DNA from: Ixodes scapularis
Taxonomy: Eukaryota; Arthropoda; Arachnida; Ixodida; Ixodidae
Assembly: GCF_016920785.2 (NCBI RefSeq)
Contig: NW_024609881.1
Span: forward strand, 48,516,710 to 48,580,709
Direction: 5' to 3'
Length of the DNA: 64,000 bases
The notes beneath the pieces are model-generated. The model made no database searches. It worked only from the letters and a program-made list of their open reading frames with translations, and had not been told where the DNA came from. Shown one piece after another: positions 33,311 through 45,755 of the stretch (positions are counted from its first letter, which is position 1; every line of letters begins with the position of its first letter). Both the position numbers and the translations under genes were made by a program.

Positions 33311-34689
33311 CTGACAACGAAAAAAAAAAAAAAGGAAAAGGAGGGCATTTAATCTGGCATCTACTAAAATGCGTGTTTTAATGCAAATTTATAAATCGTA
33401 AGCTTTACCACGGAGCAGATTGCTAAAGATTAGAGAAGCATTGTACAGCTAACGCGATCTCCTTAAATTCAACATATATCACAGACATCTCGGCATTTTC
33501 TCCATTGCAAGAAGTTAGCTAATGCAAACTTAAGTAGTTCTACCCCAAATTAAGTAAAAGTTTATCAAATAGTGGTATTTTCAGGTCATACCTTATAATA
33601 ATAATCCGGGGAATACTTGTTTTATATTTATGTAAAAACTATTTATGAAAGCCTTGTTTTTGGGAGGACCATTCAACTGTATTCGAAAGTTGTAGCTCAC
33701 TTTATTTTGGAAAATAAAATTTCGAAGCTCGAGGCGAGGAGGTTCCCCAGGTCTTACTATGGTAATTTGCTCAGCCGTCAGTGTCACACCGAAGCGTGCA
33801 CGTAGAAATATTTTTTTTACTTATTTTACTAAAGGATCACGAGATGTACACGTAATATTAAAAACTACAACAAAAGATTTCTATGCAGAAAGAAAGAAAC
33901 GCTACGAATCACGTCAAGTAAATACGTTTTCGAGACACATTCACAGATTATTTACGAACAAACAATGTTATACAAAATAGCACAAAATATATAACAATGA
34001 GTATATATAAATGCTTTTTACGAATATATAAATAAGATATGATTAGCCATTATTTTAGTTAGATTATAATTTTGAAAAACGCAGCTAATTTGTTTTTTAT
34101 TCGGAAAGATTGCACATCAATATCTAAATGATTTAATAATTTATTTTTTTTAAACATCATTAATTGTTTGCGGCGCCTTGAAAGAACTTGTAAATGAAAA
34201 TATTCAGTAAAATATTCCCCAAAAAGAGAAAAGCGACAAGAAACCTTTACTGAAACTGAGCTGGTTTTTTTTTCTTTTTTCGTTATGGGGCTTCGCCGCA
34301 CGACGCCGGCTCCAAAAAGACATTCTCTTGAACCGACAAATGCTGTGCTGCTCTACCGTAGGGTGCAGGCTCCATGCGGTCCCTAGCTTAGCTTTATAAT
34401 TATATTCCCTTGCGTAGCCTAAAAACACCCTTACCCCCCCCCCCCCCCCCCCCCCACCGGCCCCTTGCTTTTTAAAACACGTCCAAAGCCAGTGTTTTTC
34501 AGAGCGCTGTAAAATGCTGCGCACGCCATAAATCTTTATAACGTGGGTGGATTTAATAGTCTTCGATAATGCCCACCATGTGTTTCGTGGAAATGTTACC
34601 TTACAATTTAATAATTACAAAGTTAAGTATTATAAGTAATGATTAACATAGTCATATCAAACACTTTTTCTCTTGTACTAATTTAGTCA
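33311..34689 (-). other. Intron sequence with poly-C tract
   Basis: AT-rich intron with a run of about 20 C at 34434-34455; no coding signal. Confidence 0.4.
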
Positions 34690-34697
34690 TTTGGAAG

Positions 34698-34923
34698 CAG
34701 GCACGTAGCCAGGATTTTGTTTCGGGGGAAGGGGCCCGCCCATGACAAAATGCTGTATGAGGGGGAGGGGGTAGAAGAGATCCCAGCAAAATAGAAGATT
34801 TTTTTTTTGTTTTGGCCCCCCCCCCCCTTAAAAAAAAAGCCAGAGAGGGGGGGGGGGTGAGGGGTGGCGGGGCCCGGGCTCCAGGCCCCCCCCCCCCTCC
34901 CCCCCTCTCTGGCTACGTGCCTG
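34698..34923. mobile_element. hAT-like MITE, 226 bp
   Basis: A perfect 15-base terminal inverted repeat CAGGCACGTAGCCAG is flanked by a perfect 8-base direct repeat TTTGGAAG (34690-34697 and 34924-34931). An 8-bp target duplication and CAG ends fit the hAT superfamily. The interior is poly-C/poly-G and T runs without coding capacity. Confidence 0.9.
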
Positions 34924-34931
34924 TTTGGAAG

Positions 34932-36839
34932 GAACCGAAACTGCATGAACATTTTTCTTTGTGCAAAGCATATCGCACAGAAAAGTCATGTGAAACGTGC
35001 GCGTGCGTATTTTTCACATAAAAGATTTGGCCCGCTTTTGTGGAACACCCTGTATACGTGTAGGTATAATATAGCTGAGTGCTTCTCCCTGAAACATGGC
35101 TTTAATATGGTACATACTTTAAAGAAATATTAAAAATATGACTTGGATTATCAGTGTATAGACTGACATGAAAATAGACAACAAAACCTTTCTAGTTATC
35201 AATTTTAAACTGCATTCTATTGAAACGTACGCATTGATACTTAAACATGGTGCGATCGATTGTTTGCCGTCACAAAATGTTGAACACCAAGATACCGGCT
35301 TTCCAGATACATACGTACTTCCTAGCCTCGCTTTCGTGGCGACAGGCCTTTTTGCGTGCGGGCTTTGCGTTTCACTGTAATGGGCTGTCCAAACAGTTCT
35401 CAACTGTCGGCAGCTGTGGCGTCTGCCGAAAGTCCTTCGTGAGCAAAAGCTAGAGACAGCAGGACTCTCTACAGCCTACGATACAGCGGCATCGCTGTAC
35501 AGCTTTCCTCAGTTCGAGAAATTGTCTCCTTGGAGCCGACGTCGCGCGGCAATTCTCCTACAACGAAGCCAAGCTAGTTAAATTTGAGTGAAGGCTTGTT
35601 GATAGTTTCTCTTTCGGAGAACATATCATACTCAATGTTTTGCAATTACAAGTTAGCTTAAGATACTGCAGACGATTAGGGATAGCTTAAAATAAATAAA
35701 AGGTGCAATTTTGCCGCAGTTAGATAAATCAGCTCTGTTTTCGGGTTAACAACGGAACTAAAATAATGACAAAGCATATCTTTTTATACATTCGTAAGAT
35801 ACATTTAAAGGTGCTCATTTCGATATATTTGGTGGTATTTAATTTGAAATAGCTTGTTGGTAAATAGTGAATGTATCTCTGAAACACCTTCGCTTGACGT
35901 GTTTCGTAGCTTTCTTGCATAAAAAAGTTGTTATTGTAACTTTTAATATTTCGTATACATGTTAAATATCTTTCATAAAGTGAGTATAAAACGTTATTAC
36001 TGCGTGCATGCATTGGTGTAAAATTGACAGTTGTGCAAAATACCATAGTGAAACATTGGCAATATTTACGAATGAAGCATTGAAATTTCATATCTTCGGA
36101 ACGGAGTTAGGTAGAGCGTTGCAATATAGCTGAATGTTCTTTCCAGGTATATGGCTTTTAAATATATTCTTTACGTAAATATTAAAAAAAAGAAAATACG
36201 ACCAGTACCATCACTGTACGATCTGACGTGGAAACACCCATAAACAATTAACTGCAATGAGTGCATAATGTTTTTGTTCTTTAAGTACATTTGTATATTT
36301 TACATCAAGTTCTGAAGTTCATATTAATACCATATTGATATGTGCACCGATTTCAAGGATTATGCATATTTATTCAATATTAAGGGCAATCGCGAGGACA
36401 GTAGTAACTCGAGTGAGCCGGGGCACCAAAGCGCAACATTATTATTGAAAATATAATGGAGATGGAGTATAATGGAGATAATGATTGTCCCAATATTTCA
36501 TGCGACAACAGCCCAACTTTCCGACGAGGACGCAGCAAGAACGAGAATAAAATGGACAATTCACTGTATTATAACACAATCCAATAAATAGAAATTCCGC
36601 TTTTTAACAAAACCCTAACTCATTCCTATCTGCCAACGCATCCTGTGTTGTTGGGTTGACTTTTCTCATATAAAACTCTCACATCCTCTCAGCAGGAGAA
36701 CCTCTTCACACAAGTATTCAACACGCGATAAACAGGTAACAGACAATTTTGAACGAAAAAAATAATTGGCAGTGACCTTTATCAATCAAATTCAATAATG
36801 CTTTGAATGTAGCAGCAATTCGTTAAATTTGTGTAGAAG
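34932..36839 (-). other. Intron sequence, AT-rich, no feature seen
   Basis: No gene or clean repeat recognised. Confidence 0.4.
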
Positions 36840-36849
36840 ACAATAAACG

Positions 36850-37240
36850 TCAGGTGCCGTTTGGCGTCAAGTCATGATGTCATGCCTCCGGACGTCACGT
36901 GACGTGACATCGTGGGGTCACGTGACACCGTGATGTAACGGGCCCCATAACGTTACGTACCATACGCCATGATGATTTCCCCACTAAATTAAGTGGGGCA
37001 ATTGATGTCACAGGACCGGACGTTACGTGTTGTCACGTGACCTGACAGCATGTGTTGTTAGATCACGTAAATTGGCAGCATATGCGATGCTAGATTACGT
37101 GACAGCTTGCCGTGATGTGACATGACCACGTCATCTGACATCGGGCCACTTGACATTGCGACTTGAAACTGACGTCAATTTTCCCACCAAATTTAGCGGG
37201 GAAATCGGATAATACGTGACATTTTGACGTCATTTTGCTA
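36850..37240. repeat. TCACGTGA-rich repeat
   Basis: GTCACGTGAC-like palindromes recur about ten times in variable form, together with two TTTCCCCAC/TTTAGTGGGG-type segments. A shorter related piece is at 59680-59840. It is probably a degenerate repeat family with short palindromic units. Confidence 0.5.
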
Positions 37241-37523
37241 GACCAAAATGAGTGAGGAAGAACATACACGCCTCCAGCAGTACGCTTCAGCTGTTGAGAC
37301 AACAAACCGTACTTTGTTTGTTTTTGATCCAAGAAATCGAAGACGACGATTCGACTAAAGCACTGGTCAGAGAAAAGCGCTCGTGTCTACACCGTGCTAG
37401 TTGAGGTTACATTTCTCTGTTTATGCTGTGTTAGTAACACTGGGCTGTAACTACAAGCTCAATAAAGCGCCCCCTATAGTTTGATATTTTTCCCAATAGC
37501 TTTAAAAGTCTTTCATGCTTTAA

Positions 37524-37940
37524 AGGGATGCTGAACCGAAATCTGGATTCACCAAAACACGCGGCAAAAGCGTGCAACGGGGTGCTACAAACACCAAAAC
37601 ATCACTCATACAGCGATATCTCAAACGGATGACTGTCTTTTTTTCAAAAAAGAGGCGCATTTGGCAGGAATGTCGACGTCATGTTTCTCCGAAAAGTAGA
37701 GGGAACGGCCTCGCGTCTTATCCGCCTCGCGGCCTTGAGGGAGCGAAGCGAAGAGAGGAGGAATCTAGGTTTCTTGACGTCACACGCCTCGTCGGCCTGG
37801 TTCCATCTCGACTTCTTTTTCCAAAAATATGGCCGTCCATTTGATGTATCGCCTTACTAGCAGTGTTGTAGGGATTGTAGCGTCCCGCCTACATCTCCAG
37901 CATTGTTTTTGTGAAATCCAAATTTCGGTTCACCATCTCT
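37524..37940. mobile_element. TTAA-flanked MITE, 417 bp
   Basis: About 38-bp inverted ends (AGGGATGCTGAACCGAAAT on the left; AGAGATGGTGAACCGAAAT when the right end is reversed) lie between TTAA duplications at 37520-37523 and 37941-37944. TTAA targets are typical of piggyBac-like elements. There is no coding capacity. Confidence 0.8.
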
Positions 37941-37985
37941 TTAAGATGCGTTTTCGTGGGTCAAGCGGCACAAAGAGCGAGTCAC

Positions 37986-38147
37986 CTTCTTGGAGTCCAG
38001 TGGTGTGGTCCCTGGTGGGGGAGTAGGCCAAGGTCCGGCCCGGACGAATCCTTGTCCACACAGGTGTATCGAATGCACTTTCTTTAGGCACAATCAGCTT
38101 CCAGTCACAAAACGAAGAGTCAAAGTTGCATCCCAGATTGTAGTCTC
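37986..38147 (-). CDS. Exon: start of MAM3
   Basis: A 162-nt exon, phase 1 in and out, acceptor TTTCCAG, donor GTGACT. It encodes CNFDSSFCDW, the MAM opening with its first two Cys and Trp, then PVWTRIRPG and SPTRDHTTG, the D-H-T-T-G turn typical of MAM. The weak donor is supported by phase and by the natural join to RFLIF in the next exon. A MITE sits 41 bases beyond the donor. Confidence 0.9.
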
Positions 38148-38539
38148 CTGGAAAGAGCATTCCCAAGTGTCCGCTTGAAATAAACGCTGGTTTACACATG
38201 TGCCTTTGTCTGTGACTGAACGCGTTAATCTCATGTAACCGCTTAATACACTGTCAACCTGGCGTCATCTATCGGGTAGGTATAAAACACTTTAGACCTG
38301 CGTATATATTTCTATACTTTTTTGCGTTCAATATTTTTATTGTGGGCTTGAGATAATGTTGAAACTGTTTTATGCGACTATTGCTCGTAGGTGGTGAGCT
38401 GATATGATCTCGAAAATATTCTAAAATAATCTAGTTGAGCGACAGAATGAAAATAGGTTTATTGGTGAAAATACGGTTGCACTATGGTATCTTTACCGAT
38501 AAAGCCAGTATAACTTTTCTTTATCTGGATTATTGCCAC

Positions 38540-39930
38540 AGCGTTTTGTCACCTTATCAGTAGGGTTTCATCCAAGATCGAGGTACGCGAACGCTTTTTG
38601 AGGATTTTTTTGATATCCTGAATTCGTCCTTGAGCGAAATCAAGTTGCTTTCGCGCTCTTTTTGGACGTAAGTATGGTATTTGACAGTGCATGCCACAGA
38701 CTGTTGATAACAAAACTTTTGAGGTTGGGAATTCGTGGTTCTTTTCTAACACTACTCGCAAACCTCCTACAGGAAACACGTCAATTCTTTTGGATTGGAC
38801 AGTTCCAGAACACCTTTCGAATACTCAAAGTCGGTGTTCCCCAAGTCTCTGTTCTGAATCCAAACCTATTTAATATTTTTATCAATGATCTTTACAGTGC
38901 TGTGCAGGTTTCGTTACTTCAATACGCTGAAGACACTGTTATTTTATCTACCGCAACCAGTTACGCAGGTGCGATATCTTCTTTGCAAGATGCGGTGATT
39001 AAAACTATGGACTGGTTTGCAGCGACTTTTTTTTCTTGTTAGTTGGTCTAAGTTGCAAAATATTTGTTTTCATAAGCCTTTAAGAAGGTTATACCCACCT
39101 ATCCTTTATTGTTATATACGCCTGATTGTTTATTGTGTTCTCGTGAACCGGTAAAATATACATCCACAGTGAAGTATCGCGGCTTGTTGTTAAACAGTGA
39201 TCATGCCCGGAACTGCCATCTCGCCCACGTCTGCAAGTCGCGCACTATGTTGTTTGATATATAATCCGTGATATTATATGCCGTTATCGTGTCTGAAAAT
39301 TGTTGTACATGCTTTGGGTCACATCATACTTCGATATGGCATATCGATATGTCATATCGATATGGCGATATGGCATTGTGCTCTACGTTGGCAAACGAGA
39401 ATTAATTAAATTTTGCGCTTTCTGTGGAAAAATGTGTTTTACAATTTATTCCTGGGAAAGGACAGAGATGTGTTTAGGACATTACATATGCTCGATTTTA
39501 ATTCACTGTAGTCTGAAATGGTTGTACAAAGGCAGCTTCAAACTAGCCCTTTTAGGACCCGTCCCTGCACGTGATCCAAGGCCTAAAGATCGCTTTTGGA
39601 CGCCTCGATGTTCCAGGAGATATAGAAAATGAATTCGCAAATACTATAACTCAGCATTCTTCAACAAACTTACGACCAGTGCTCTGAATTCTAGTTCCAA
39701 ATACAAGATGAAACGGGTTTGAGAAAGTACATTATAATTACAAAGCGTTCTTCTATAAATAGGTTTTTCACAAGGGATCCTTATTCACGAATCCTGTTTA
39801 TGTGTGTTCCCTTCTGCTGATTGGCAGGCACTGCCAGGCAAGCCCAATGTGGCTTTGGCGGGCCTGGTTTTTGTATGCTTATTTTAACACGCAATGAAAT
39901 ATTAATATTATAATTTTTTTTATGGAACTG
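38540..39930 (+). pseudogene. LINE subfamily 3 wreck, plus strand
   Basis: Degenerate RT: DVSMVFDSACHRLLITKLL, LKVGVPQVSVLNPNLFNIFINDLY, LLQYAEDTVIL (first Asp of the YADD box is Glu), then broken frames through a segment resembling LRYGIVLY. The 3' UTR near 39830-39900 (AAGCCCAATGTGGCTTTGGC, GGGCCTGGTTTTTGTATGCT) resembles the 3' UTR of the LINE at 5952-8400. Opposite strand to the host gene. Confidence 0.75.
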
Positions 39931-40153
39931 GAAATTTGTCTGGAGTTTATATGAATTTCAGGTTTCAAAAATTATTCCTTTGCCTGCAATCTTGATTTCA
40001 GGTTTCCAGAAACAATTGCAGTTAAATTTTTAGTCGTGAAAAGTTATACTGTTTTGGTGTTGATAGGAATGGCTTGATAAGAAAGTCAAAATTATGCTTT
40101 ACAGAGGCACGCTTTATGCAGATAGGAGACTACGAATCTCAGCATTGGAGTCT

Positions 40154-40187
40154 TCTTTCGGAATCGCCTGTAGGCGATTCCGAAAGA
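40154..40187. repeat. 15-bp perfect hairpin
   Basis: Arms 40154-40168 and 40173-40187 (CTTTCGGAATCGCC core) with a 4-base loop. Confidence 0.75.
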
Positions 40188-40536
40188 TACCCATGCTCGC
40201 GTATCTTTCGGATTGTGTTGTGGCGCTAGAGTTGCAAGTGTTTCATCAATTTCGTTTCTGAAGTGTTTACAATCCCGTAGGTGGAGGTCAATTTGCTTTG
40301 GCGTCTTTTCTCTGCTGAAGATACATTCTGCTGGTTCTCGCGTAAATTCTGGATCTTCGGCAAAAATTTTTGTGTCTCCCATTTATTGGGGAAGAGTGAG
40401 GTTGGTCGCGCTGCCAGTTCTTACCCTTCTCAGCATAATTGTTTGATATCTCCTGAGTCCAGGAAGAATGGAGTTCTTGTTTTTCGGGATTTCGGTTTTA
40501 TATTTGCTTCTATATAGTCTTTTTTGTCTTGTTTAT

Positions 40537-40652
40537 TGTACACTTCCCAGAGAAAGACAAAAAGGAGGATGAGGAAGATAAATAGAAAAATATGCAACAG
40601 AGGAGAGAATAAATCTGCATTCCTATCGTATGAGTAATTAGAAACCTTTACA
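40537..40652 (+). repeat. 5' LTR of gypsy element
   Basis: Shares AGAGAAAGACAA, GAAACAGAGGAG-like and ATGAGTAATTAGAAACCTTT blocks with 45756-45870. By eye it differs at roughly one base in seven, so the insertion is not recent. Confidence 0.85.
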
Positions 40653-40682
40653 CTCGGCGCAGTCGACATGATCCTTTGAAAG

Positions 40683-40894
40683 ATGTGGATTCAAATATGT
40701 TCGTCTCATGGGGAAGGAAAAGTTATCATAGAGGGCTACCAGCTGGACGGTGAGGAACCAGCTCACCTAAATCCTCTGGCTGATTCAAAAACGAACAGTA
40801 AAATTAAACGTCTGGATGCAGAATTCCCACGAGTGTTTCCAGAAGCCGTCCACTACATCCCGTAAAGTAGCTTCGGATAGCCTGGACCTGACAG
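40683..40894 (+). pseudogene. gag N-terminal piece of gypsy element
   Basis: A short frame starting at the Met after the primer-binding site, stopped at about 40865. Another frame reaches LDLT just before the nested hAT-like insertion at 40895 and resumes in phase after it. Confidence 0.55.
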
Positions 40895-41559
40895 TAGTGA
40901 TGCAAAACTATCGATAAATTGACTATCTATACTATCGATAGTTTTTTCCAAGAGTATCGGTAGTTTTTCTATAGTTTTTCGATAGTCGACTTTGATAGTA
41001 CTATCGATAGTTTTTCGATAGCTTTTTTTTATTATCGATAGTCAGATTTCTGGCGACTATTGATACTATCGGTAGTACTATCGATAGTTTTGCACCACTA
41101 GAGCAAACAGTTGCTGCACCGAAGCTCGCCTCCCTTTCTCCTCTGTTCGCCCAAACTCCCGTCTTCGTCATCACTGAAGGCTACACCAAAGTTGGGAAGG
41201 TAAGTAATTGGGCTAGTTAATGTCCCATTTGAAAAAAAAATAAATAAGCGTGAAAAAGAAGAGGGAGTGACGCAAACTGCTAGTGCCGCAAAACTATCGA
41301 TAGTAAATCGTCGACAGTACTATGGATAGGTTTACGACAGTCGACTATCGATAGTGTCCCGATAGTCAATTAACGATACTTTTCCGATAGTCGACTATGG
41401 ATAGCACTATCCATAGCTTTTCGATAGTCGACTATGCATAGTACTATCGATAGTTTTTCGATAGTCGACTATCGATAGTACTATCGATATTTTTTTTTAC
41501 TATCGGTAGTCAGATTTCTGGCGACTATCGATAGTACTATCGATAGTTTTGCATTTCTA
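40895..41559. mobile_element. hAT-like MITE built of TATCGATAG palindromes
   Basis: Ends are TAGTGATGCAAAACTATCGA and its approximate inverse. Eight-base near-repeats CCTGACAG (40887-40894) and CCAGACAG (41560-41567) flank it. Removing the element and one copy restores an open gag frame across the site. Inside are two palindromic blocks (40895-41098 and 41278-41559) rich in CTATCGATAG and GTCGACTATC units, separated by 180 bp of unique DNA. Confidence 0.85.
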
Positions 41560-42226
41560 CCAGACAGTCGCAGTTTCTCAACTGCTACAAATGCAAGTGT
41601 CTCAACTCGAAAAACAGACAGTTTATGACCGCTATGACCGAAGCTATTAGAGTGCACACACATAAACGGTAAGAAAAGTGAAACCGGATTATTCGACGGC
41701 GAATCTTCATGTGCGGCTACGTGGCTTGTCTTGTAAGAGTAAGCCTGCGAAAAAAATCGTTGGATAGAATATACCGACCAAATACTATATCTGGAACTCT
41801 TACTCGGAGGGAACGCGAAAAAGAGGTATGAAGTTCGTGTCTGCGAGCACACTGACAATTCGTAGAATCTTTAGAAGGAGAGCTTCAAGATTTCATTGAA
41901 AAAAATGTCCGGTTGAACGATTGGATAAGGCAATCTTCCACAAGCATCGAGGACGCAGCTTGCTGGATTGCTTCTATGAGAAGCGTAGGCTCCTGCCGCT
42001 CGCTGACCCCGACTTACCAGAAACATCGATCATCCTTCTGGTCATCCATGACATGAACAAAGATGTACTGCGACGAGTGCAATCACAAAACCCAGAGACC
42101 ACCCAGGACCTTCTACATTCGCTGAAGGGAGCGAGCACAGACTACCCTACTTCTTTCAAACAACCACGGCCAGTGAATAACCCCAGAAGTTCGGCCTTTA
42201 AACCTCATTGCGACAGGGGTGCCTAG
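41560..42226 (+). pseudogene. gag central piece of gypsy element
   Basis: Frames include SQLLQMQVSQLEKQ (coiled-coil-like) right after the insertion, and LPETSIILLVIHDMNKDVLRRVQSQ at about 42020-42100, resembling Ty3/gypsy capsid segments. Broken by stops. Confidence 0.55.
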
Positions 42227-42399
42227 AAAGTCAGGCAGGTAGCAAGCCCAAGATGAATAATTCAAAACCCAATTCACTTAACTACATTGTATGCCGTGCC
42301 GCTGATGAACAATAAAGAAAAGAGTAAATAAGGGTGTACAGTCCTACCCAAAATCGAAGAAGGCTACTGTCTACCTGGTGAAATACGGCATTCTCTAAG

Positions 42400-43070
42400 C
42401 TCCCGTTTTCGTCAGTGGTAAACATGCTAATGCCCTAGTTGACTCCGGGGCATCCGTCAGTCTTGCCAATATAAATATCGCTGACGCAGGAAACATGCGA
42501 ATTGGAACCCCTATCGAAGTTCACAGTTAGGACGGCACTGTTAAGCTCATGAGAAACTGGGTGACATTGAAAGTTGAATTTCATGGACAGAAACTTACAG
42601 TGGAGTTGCTACTCGTAGAAGATGTCGACTTTGTCTTCATTTTATCTCGACCCGATCTAAGGCGCTTCCGAATGACCGTCTTATGGACGGACAAAATAGC
42701 ACTAGACCAGGGGGCGGACGCCCACCTTGCCGACAACAGTTCAAATACTCCGAATCGTGAAGAGTCCCGAGGAAGTGCCTACCTCGTACCCGCGGATCTA
42801 ATATGTGTGGAAACATATCCACCTCCAACCTCGATTATTAAGGTTTCTTTCACACTTCGGCACACTTAGGCAATGCGAAAGAAACCTTACAGTGTGTCTT
42901 ATGAAAACAAATTGTCGCTCAAACATGAGTTACAAGAAACGCTAGATGCCGAGATCATCAGGCCAGCGACATCAAAATTCGCATCCCCAATCACCTTCGT
43001 ACCGCCAAATTAATTCCCAGACAGAACGCTTCCCGTTCCCAACACCTCACATAGATGACATCATCAAAAA
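42400..43070 (+). pseudogene. Aspartic protease and RT start of gypsy pol
   Basis: GKHANALVDSGASVSLAN (about 42417-42471) carries the DSG active-site triad of retroviral-type proteases. The fold continues in the frame at 42549 (WVTLKVEFHGQKLTVELLLV). RT begins with LKHELQETLDAEIIRPATSK and reaches TPHIDDIIKKAAR before the next insertion. A stop after FVPPN and frameshifts inactivate it. Confidence 0.75.
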
Positions 43071-43076
43071 AGCTGC

Positions 43077-44764
43077 GCGACTCCAGCAAAACGGACGCCA
43101 CCAAGCGGGAAAACTGGGAACCAGCCGGACCAGGTCGCTCCGCGCCCCTCCGCGTCTCTCGTAGCTTTCGCGGACACGTGTTGTCGGCACGGTGGCGAAC
43201 AGTGTAATTTCACGAAGGTCCGAAAATTTCTTAAGTTTGCCTGAGTGTTCATTACTGTGGTGAAGCCTCAGTAGATTGTTTCCTTCCATCACGTGTCTGA
43301 AAGCCCGTTTACTCCACAACTCACGGTCGCGTGCTTTCGATTTCTTGGATGGGGAGGAATCACAGAAAAACGTTTTGATTTCTTTTCTGTCTCTAATCAC
43401 ATTCAAAGTGACGACTGTTTTGTAACTGATAAGTGGTTTCTTTGTAAGGATGTAGAAAAGTGGGCTGAGGACGACAGATAATGCATTTCACTGGAGGGAA
43501 CCCCGATGTTGCAGTGAAGTGAAAGGGAAGGTTCGATAGCTGCTTTTCTTGAGTTTGGTTGTGTTCGGTTAGCTTCAAGTTTGAGCCACCCACGCCGGTC
43601 GGTGCGTTGGCTATTCATCTTGGTTGCTTTTCGCCGAAAAAGCCTCTGGACCACACCGAAGAAGTTGGGCTGATTTCGCAATTACTTGATTTAGGGAAAT
43701 TTGCTCGCTGCAAATGATGAATGAGGGAAATTATATGTTTTCAAAAGATGGGGGACGAGTCTCGCAACGTTAGAAGCTGTCACGGCATTTTAGTCTATCG
43801 CGCCTCCAATATTTATATTATACCCCCGTCGAAGCCAGCAGCAATATACGACTACATTGCTCAGGCTGACCGGCCACAAAAAATACTCATTTTCTCCGTT
43901 CAGGATTCGAAGCAAAGTTCAATGCAGAGATGTTCTGCGTGAATCTAAGATGGAGACTCTCTTCAGTTTGTGTCCGCGCTGCCGGCTAGAACCATTTGGC
44001 TAAGTTTAAGTAGTATCTCTCTGACTGTCAAATATACTTTTATTCAGCAGTTCACCTACTAACTAGTCAACTAAGCTCATAGTTCAACCCGAAGAATATA
44101 CTAATATCGCTTTAGTGGGACCATAGTACGTAATATAATACATAACCCGCTAGTCAAAATGACTTCTCGATTGCTACTAAAACCTGAATTGAAATACGAG
44201 TGTCAGCTGCTTAGTGGGGCGCCAGCGGGTTAACATGCTTCTTGGCTCAAGAAGTGATTGCTTAATTTTCGCAATTTTCCTGAAGCCAAGTGTTGTTGAC
44301 CGAGCAGGCGTCTGGAGCTGTTTCTTAAACGCGGATACGCACAGAAGCTCCATTTCGCGGACAGATAAGTCGCATGGTCGAGGCATGCGAGTTAGCTGAA
44401 AATTACTCTCGGTGGAACAATTCTGTAGTCATCGCCGCTTTCCTTTGATGGTAAAAACTGATTAGTCTGTTACCGTCTCTCCGGAGCCCATAGTTTCGGT
44501 TTTGAACGAAATCTCCGAAACGAAAGTTAGACACGAAAAGAACAAAAAACACCGGGAAAACAAAACTATGCTTTGCAAGTTTATGTGCACCGGCTACACT
44601 TAACCGTCTCAGTTCAAATACCTATAAAATTGGGCAATAAACAAAAGAAAATGTGTTCAATTGAACGCGCCACCTCTTCAGGCGGCCCGGCCGAGCCGAC
44701 GCGACCTGGACTCAGTTGCCATGTTTGTTTGGTGGTGGCGCCCTTTATAGGTCGCTGGAGTCGC
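43077..44764. mobile_element. 1.7-kb inverted-repeat element inside gypsy RT
   Basis: Imperfect terminal inverted repeats of about 70 bp start with GCGACTCCAGC on both sides; CGCCACCA and CCAGGTCGC also match. The RT coding sequence stops at the left end and continues at the right (CSWFSRTDHFKGY). Frames inside (for example 43047-43406 minus) match nothing I know. No convincing target duplication was found. Confidence 0.6.
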
Positions 44765-45400
44765 GAATGCTCGTGGTTTTCCAGGACCGACCACTTCAAA
44801 GGTTATTGCCAGGTTCCCCTACAAGAAGACACCAAGCGCTACACAGCTTTTGTGACGCCATTTGATGTCTATACGAATATAACCGGCTACCATTCGGCTG
44901 GAAGAGCTCTGGAGCGTGGTTTCAAAAGATGACGAATGAAGTACTTAAATACTTTTTGGGACATTTCTTCGATGTCTATGTTGATGATATTATCGTCTAT
45001 TCCTGGACAAGAGAGCAGCACGACCACCTGTCTCGAGTTCTCGAAGCACTCAGCGCTGCCAGGTTGAAGATCAACATAAAAAAAAGCGCATCCTTCGAAA
45101 AAATAGTGGTGCTCCTCGGACGAGTTTTCAACGGAAAAAAAACAAAAAGCACCAAAGAGGAATCAGTGCAAAGAATCTCAAAGCTGAACCCCCCTCGCCC
45201 CCCCCCCCCCCCCCCCCCCTCGAAGTTTTACGATGTACATTTTCGTGTTTTTCTCAGGCTTGCTGGAGATTTCTGGGGATTTGTAGATGATTACACCACA
45301 AACACAATGTGCCTAACCGCACTAATTAAGGAAGATACGCCATTTGTATGGTGCCATGAGTGCGAGAGGGTGTGTATCAGTACTTGGTCAAGGTAATCTC
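44765..45400 (+). pseudogene. Reverse transcriptase, C-terminal part, of gypsy pol
   Basis: TDHFKGYCQVPLQEDTKRYTAFVTPFDVY (about 44785-44870) and, in the frame at 44929-45396, FDVYVDDIIVYSWTREQHD with the YVDD catalytic box, then LEALSAARLKINIKKSASF and a VLLGRVF segment. A C tract at 45190-45217 and frame breaks follow. RNase H and integrase were not recognised, so most of the 3' pol is deleted. Confidence 0.8.
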
Positions 45401-45755
45401 TTCTGATTCGGTCTTGGTATAGCCCGAGTACGAACAACATTTTGAACTTTAAACATACAACTGAAGGAACAAAAACCACTCCCATTGCAGAAAAAAAATG
45501 ATCAACAGTGAAGTGGAATTACGACACACGACACCAGAGTGTCGTTACAAAGATACAACCCGGGGGCATGACTTTAGTGCGAAAAGGCTTGCAGAGTTCA
45601 AGACCGCCTTTTATGTGGTAATTAAGATATGCAAGCAACAAGGAATCCTCCAGGCGTTTTACTACATGGGACCAAACAACATTACCGAAATGGCTTCTAT
45701 TCGAAACATCGTTCCCTATCATCTCAGGATGGTTGAGGACAAAAGCCACGGCGAA

